The translations under genes and the position numbers were made by a program. Shown piece by piece: positions 5,655 through 7,510 of a stretch of 7,510 nucleotides of DNA. Position 1 is the first letter of the stretch; each line of letters begins with the position of its first letter. The DNA is from an uncultured Thermomicrobiales bacterium. GTDB taxonomy: Bacteria; Chloroflexota; Chloroflexia; Thermomicrobiales; UBA6265. Under the pieces are notes generated by a model, which saw nothing but the letters and a program-made list of their open reading frames with translations, ran no database searches and was not told the DNA's origin. Location of the stretch: the NCBI GenBank assembly GCA_902806395.1, contig CADCWH010000057.1, positions 1 to 7,510 of the forward strand, read 5' to 3'.

Positions 5655-7510
5655 ATGGACGATATCTTCGGCCTCTCGGTCGGGACCATCATGCAGGTCC
5701 TGATCATCTTGCTGGCAGTCTGCCTGGCGGCGGTCGCCTTCGTGGCGATCCGCAGGCCGGTCGTCTTCCGGATGGGGATGCGCAACATCCCGCGCCGTCG
5801 TGCCCAGACGGTGCTGATCGTCATCGGCCTGATGCTCTCGACCCTGATCATCGCGGCCGCTTTCGGGACGGGCGACACGATCGATCGCTCGGTGACCTCC
5901 GTCGCGCTCGAAGGGCTCGGTGAGTTCGACGAACTCATCGTCGTCAGCCAAGACGAGAACAATGAGGGCAGTGTCGAATCGGCCCTGAACGAGACCTTCG
6001 ACGCGGCCGTCCTCGGACAGGTCGACGCCGGGCTCGGCGAAGACCCGAACGTGGACGGCATCCTGCCCGTCCTGTTGGAGACTCTGCCGGTCATCTCGGA
6101 GTCGTCCGGGCTGAGTGAGCCGACGACCTACCTCGTGGGCGTCGACCCGGCCCGGATCGACCAGTTCGGTGGGCTCCGGAGCCCCGACGGCGATCCGATC
6201 GACCTGGCAGCCACGGCCATCGACGAGGTGGTCATCAGCCAGAGCCTGGCCGAGGCGCTCGATGCCGAGGTGGGCATGACGCTGACGACCTTCTACGCGC
6301 AGCAGCCGATCCAGCTCCGCGTCGCGGCGATCGCTGAGGACTCGCCGCTGGCCGGCAACTACGACTCGGCCACGCCGGGTTGGGTCGTCCCCCTCGACCG
6401 ACTCCAGGCCGCCACCCAACAGGAGGGTCGCCTGACGTTCATCGCGCTTTCCAACACCGGCGGTGTCGAGGGTGGTCTGGCGCTCAGCGACACGGTGACA
6501 GCGCGGGCCCGGGAAGTCGTCGCCGGGATGCCGCTCGGTGTCGACCCGTACAAGGACAGCCTGGTCGACTTCGCGAACGAATTCTCCTCCCTGTTCACGA
6601 GTTTGTTCCTGGTCTTGGGGCTATTCTCGGTCGCGGTCGGCATCCTGCTGATCGTGCTGATCTTCACGATGCTGGCCGCCGAGCGGCGGCCAGAGATGGG
6701 CATGGCCCGGGCCGTCGGCCAGCGGCGGGGGCAACTGATCCAGCAGTTCGTCGCCGAAGGCTCCGGCTATGCCCTCCTGGCTGGCCTGGTCGGCGCCGCC
6801 TTGGGCGTCCTCGCGACCTATGCCATCGCCCTGTCACTGGGGGCGCTGATCGGGGACGAGCTGGACATCGACCCCTATGTTTCCCCGCGCAGCCTAGTCG
6901 TCGCCTACTGCCTCGGCGTGGTGATCACCTTCATCGCCGTCGTTGGCTCGTCCTGGAAGATCAGCCGGTTGAACGTGGTCGCCGCGATCCGGGACCTGCC
7001 CGACGTGGCAACGGCCAAGCGCCGCAAGCGCACCTTGGTCTGGGCCGGACTGCTGCTGGTCGTGGGTGGCCTGCTGGCTTTCCTGGGTCAGACGGGTGAC
7101 GTTGGACGGGGGTCCTTCTTCTGCGCCGGCATGCGCCTTATGCCGTTCCGCGTTGCCTTGTTCCTGTGGTACTTCGGTGCCCCGTCGCGGCCGGTCATGT
7201 CGGCGGTGGGCATCTACCTGCTCGTCCTGTGGTTCTTGCCGGCCAGCATCGCCACCCGCCTGTTCGGCGACCTCGGTGGCGACTTCGAGATGTTCTTCCT
7301 CTCCGGCGTCTTCATGGTCGCCGGGGCCACCCTGGTGATCGTCCAGAACCTCGATGTCCTGCTGCGGGCCGTCAGTTCGCTGGGTGGGGTGTTCCAATCC
7401 AAGCTCCCCGCGATCCGCACCGCGATCGCGTACCCCGGCGCGGCCAAGGGCCGGACCGGGATGCTGATCGCGATGTTCAGCTTGATCGTCTTCTCCCTGA
7501 TCACCTTCGC
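5655..7510 (+). CDS. ABC transporter permease, FtsX/MacB type (3' end outside window)
   Basis: The frame is open from ATG 5655 to the right edge with no stop: 618 complete codons, incomplete. GGAAGG lies at 5639-5644, ten bases upstream of the start. An N-terminal membrane helix (about 12-32) is followed by an Arg-rich loop (RMGMRNIPRRRA) and a second helix (about 52-70). A large, acidic, MacB_PCD-like domain (about 71-310) should face outside the membrane. The FtsX domain follows: a helix at about 314-340, the cytoplasmic AAERRPEMGMARAVGQ motif that couples to the ATPase, helices at about 370-395 and 413-432, and the closing RLNVVAAIRDL. More helices follow at about 460-478, 513-530 and 545-565. 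A further one (about 603 on), preceded by the conserved AIAYPGAAKGRTGM stretch, runs into the edge and probably opens a second half. A complete protein with two FtsX units, likely well over 800 residues, is expected. It partners with the preceding ATPase. Confidence 0.9.
   Translation, partial: MDDIFGLSVGTIMQVLIILLAVCLAAVAFVAIRRPVVFRMGMRNIPRRRAQTVLIVIGLMLSTLIIAAAFGTGDTIDRSVTSVALEGLGEFDELIVVSQDENNEGSVESALNETFDAAVLGQVDAGLGEDPNVDGILPVLLETLPVISESSGLSEPTTYLVGVDPARIDQFGGLRSPDGDPIDLAATAIDEVVISQSLAEALDAEVGMTLTTFYAQQPIQLRVAAIAEDSPLAGNYDSATPGWVVPLDRLQAATQQEGRLTFIALSNTGGVEGGLALSDTVTARAREVVAGMPLGVDPYKDSLVDFANEFSSLFTSLFLVLGLFSVAVGILLIVLIFTMLAAERRPEMGMARAVGQRRGQLIQQFVAEGSGYALLAGLVGAALGVLATYAIALSLGALIGDELDIDPYVSPRSLVVAYCLGVVITFIAVVGSSWKISRLNVVAAIRDLPDVATAKRRKRTLVWAGLLLVVGGLLAFLGQTGDVGRGSFFCAGMRLMPFRVALFLWYFGAPSRPVMSAVGIYLLVLWFLPASIATRLFGDLGGDFEMFFLSGVFMVAGATLVIVQNLDVLLRAVSSLGGVFQSKLPAIRTAIAYPGAAKGRTGMLIAMFSLIVFSLITF

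Noticed and set aside
4745..6094. A minus-strand open frame (449 codons) opposite the ABC ATPase and the permease start.
   Set aside because: It is antisense to a gene with complete ABC motifs and to the permease. The Gly/Val/Asp/His-biased translation shows no family features.
7080..7200. A suspected frameshift in the permease, where the sequence is rich in Phe, Cys and Met.
   Set aside because: Codon-by-codon reading stays in one open frame through this stretch into clear membrane helices and the conserved AIAYPG region, so it is normal membrane sequence.

Overview
The window is GC-rich DNA (by eye, two-thirds or more G+C) with tightly packed genes and Shine-Dalgarno-led starts. The organism is a bacterium. 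The permease has a 'MRNIPRRRAQTVLIVIGLMLST' type N-terminus and a long FtsX-type architecture, and the biosynthetic enzymes are of a matching type. Together these suggest Chloroflexota, perhaps a Thermomicrobia/Sphaerobacter-like lineage. This is recognition from memory, not a database search.

Layout: two divergent gene groups flank a regulatory gap at about 4301-4684. On the minus strand, read right to left, are a class I SAM-dependent methyltransferase (4300-3512), a geranylgeranyl-reductase-like FAD oxidoreductase (3515-2229, joined to the methyltransferase by an ATGA stop/start overlap), a SRPBCC/polyketide cyclase-like protein (2083-1607) and a FabF-type beta-ketoacyl-ACP synthase with an intact Cys-His-His active site (1537-278). 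A 253-bp gap follows. It carries a perfect 12-bp palindrome and ends at a possible next start codon only eight codons from the window edge. On the plus strand are a MacB/LolD-type ABC ATPase (4685-5578) and the first 618 codons of a large FtsX/MacB-type permease (5655 to the right edge, incomplete).

How the genes may work together: a condensing enzyme, a cyclase-like SRPBCC protein, a FAD oxidoreductase and an O- or C-methyltransferase make a coherent tailoring set for a polyketide-like or unusual lipid product. In other bacteria such tailoring genes often accompany a type III polyketide synthase, but no such synthase, acyl carrier protein or dehydratase is visible here. The product is therefore unknown, and the rest of the pathway must lie left of the window or elsewhere. 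The divergent ABC exporter shares the regulatory gap and could export the product, but that link rests on position only. No RNA genes, CRISPR arrays, insertion sequences or phage genes were seen.
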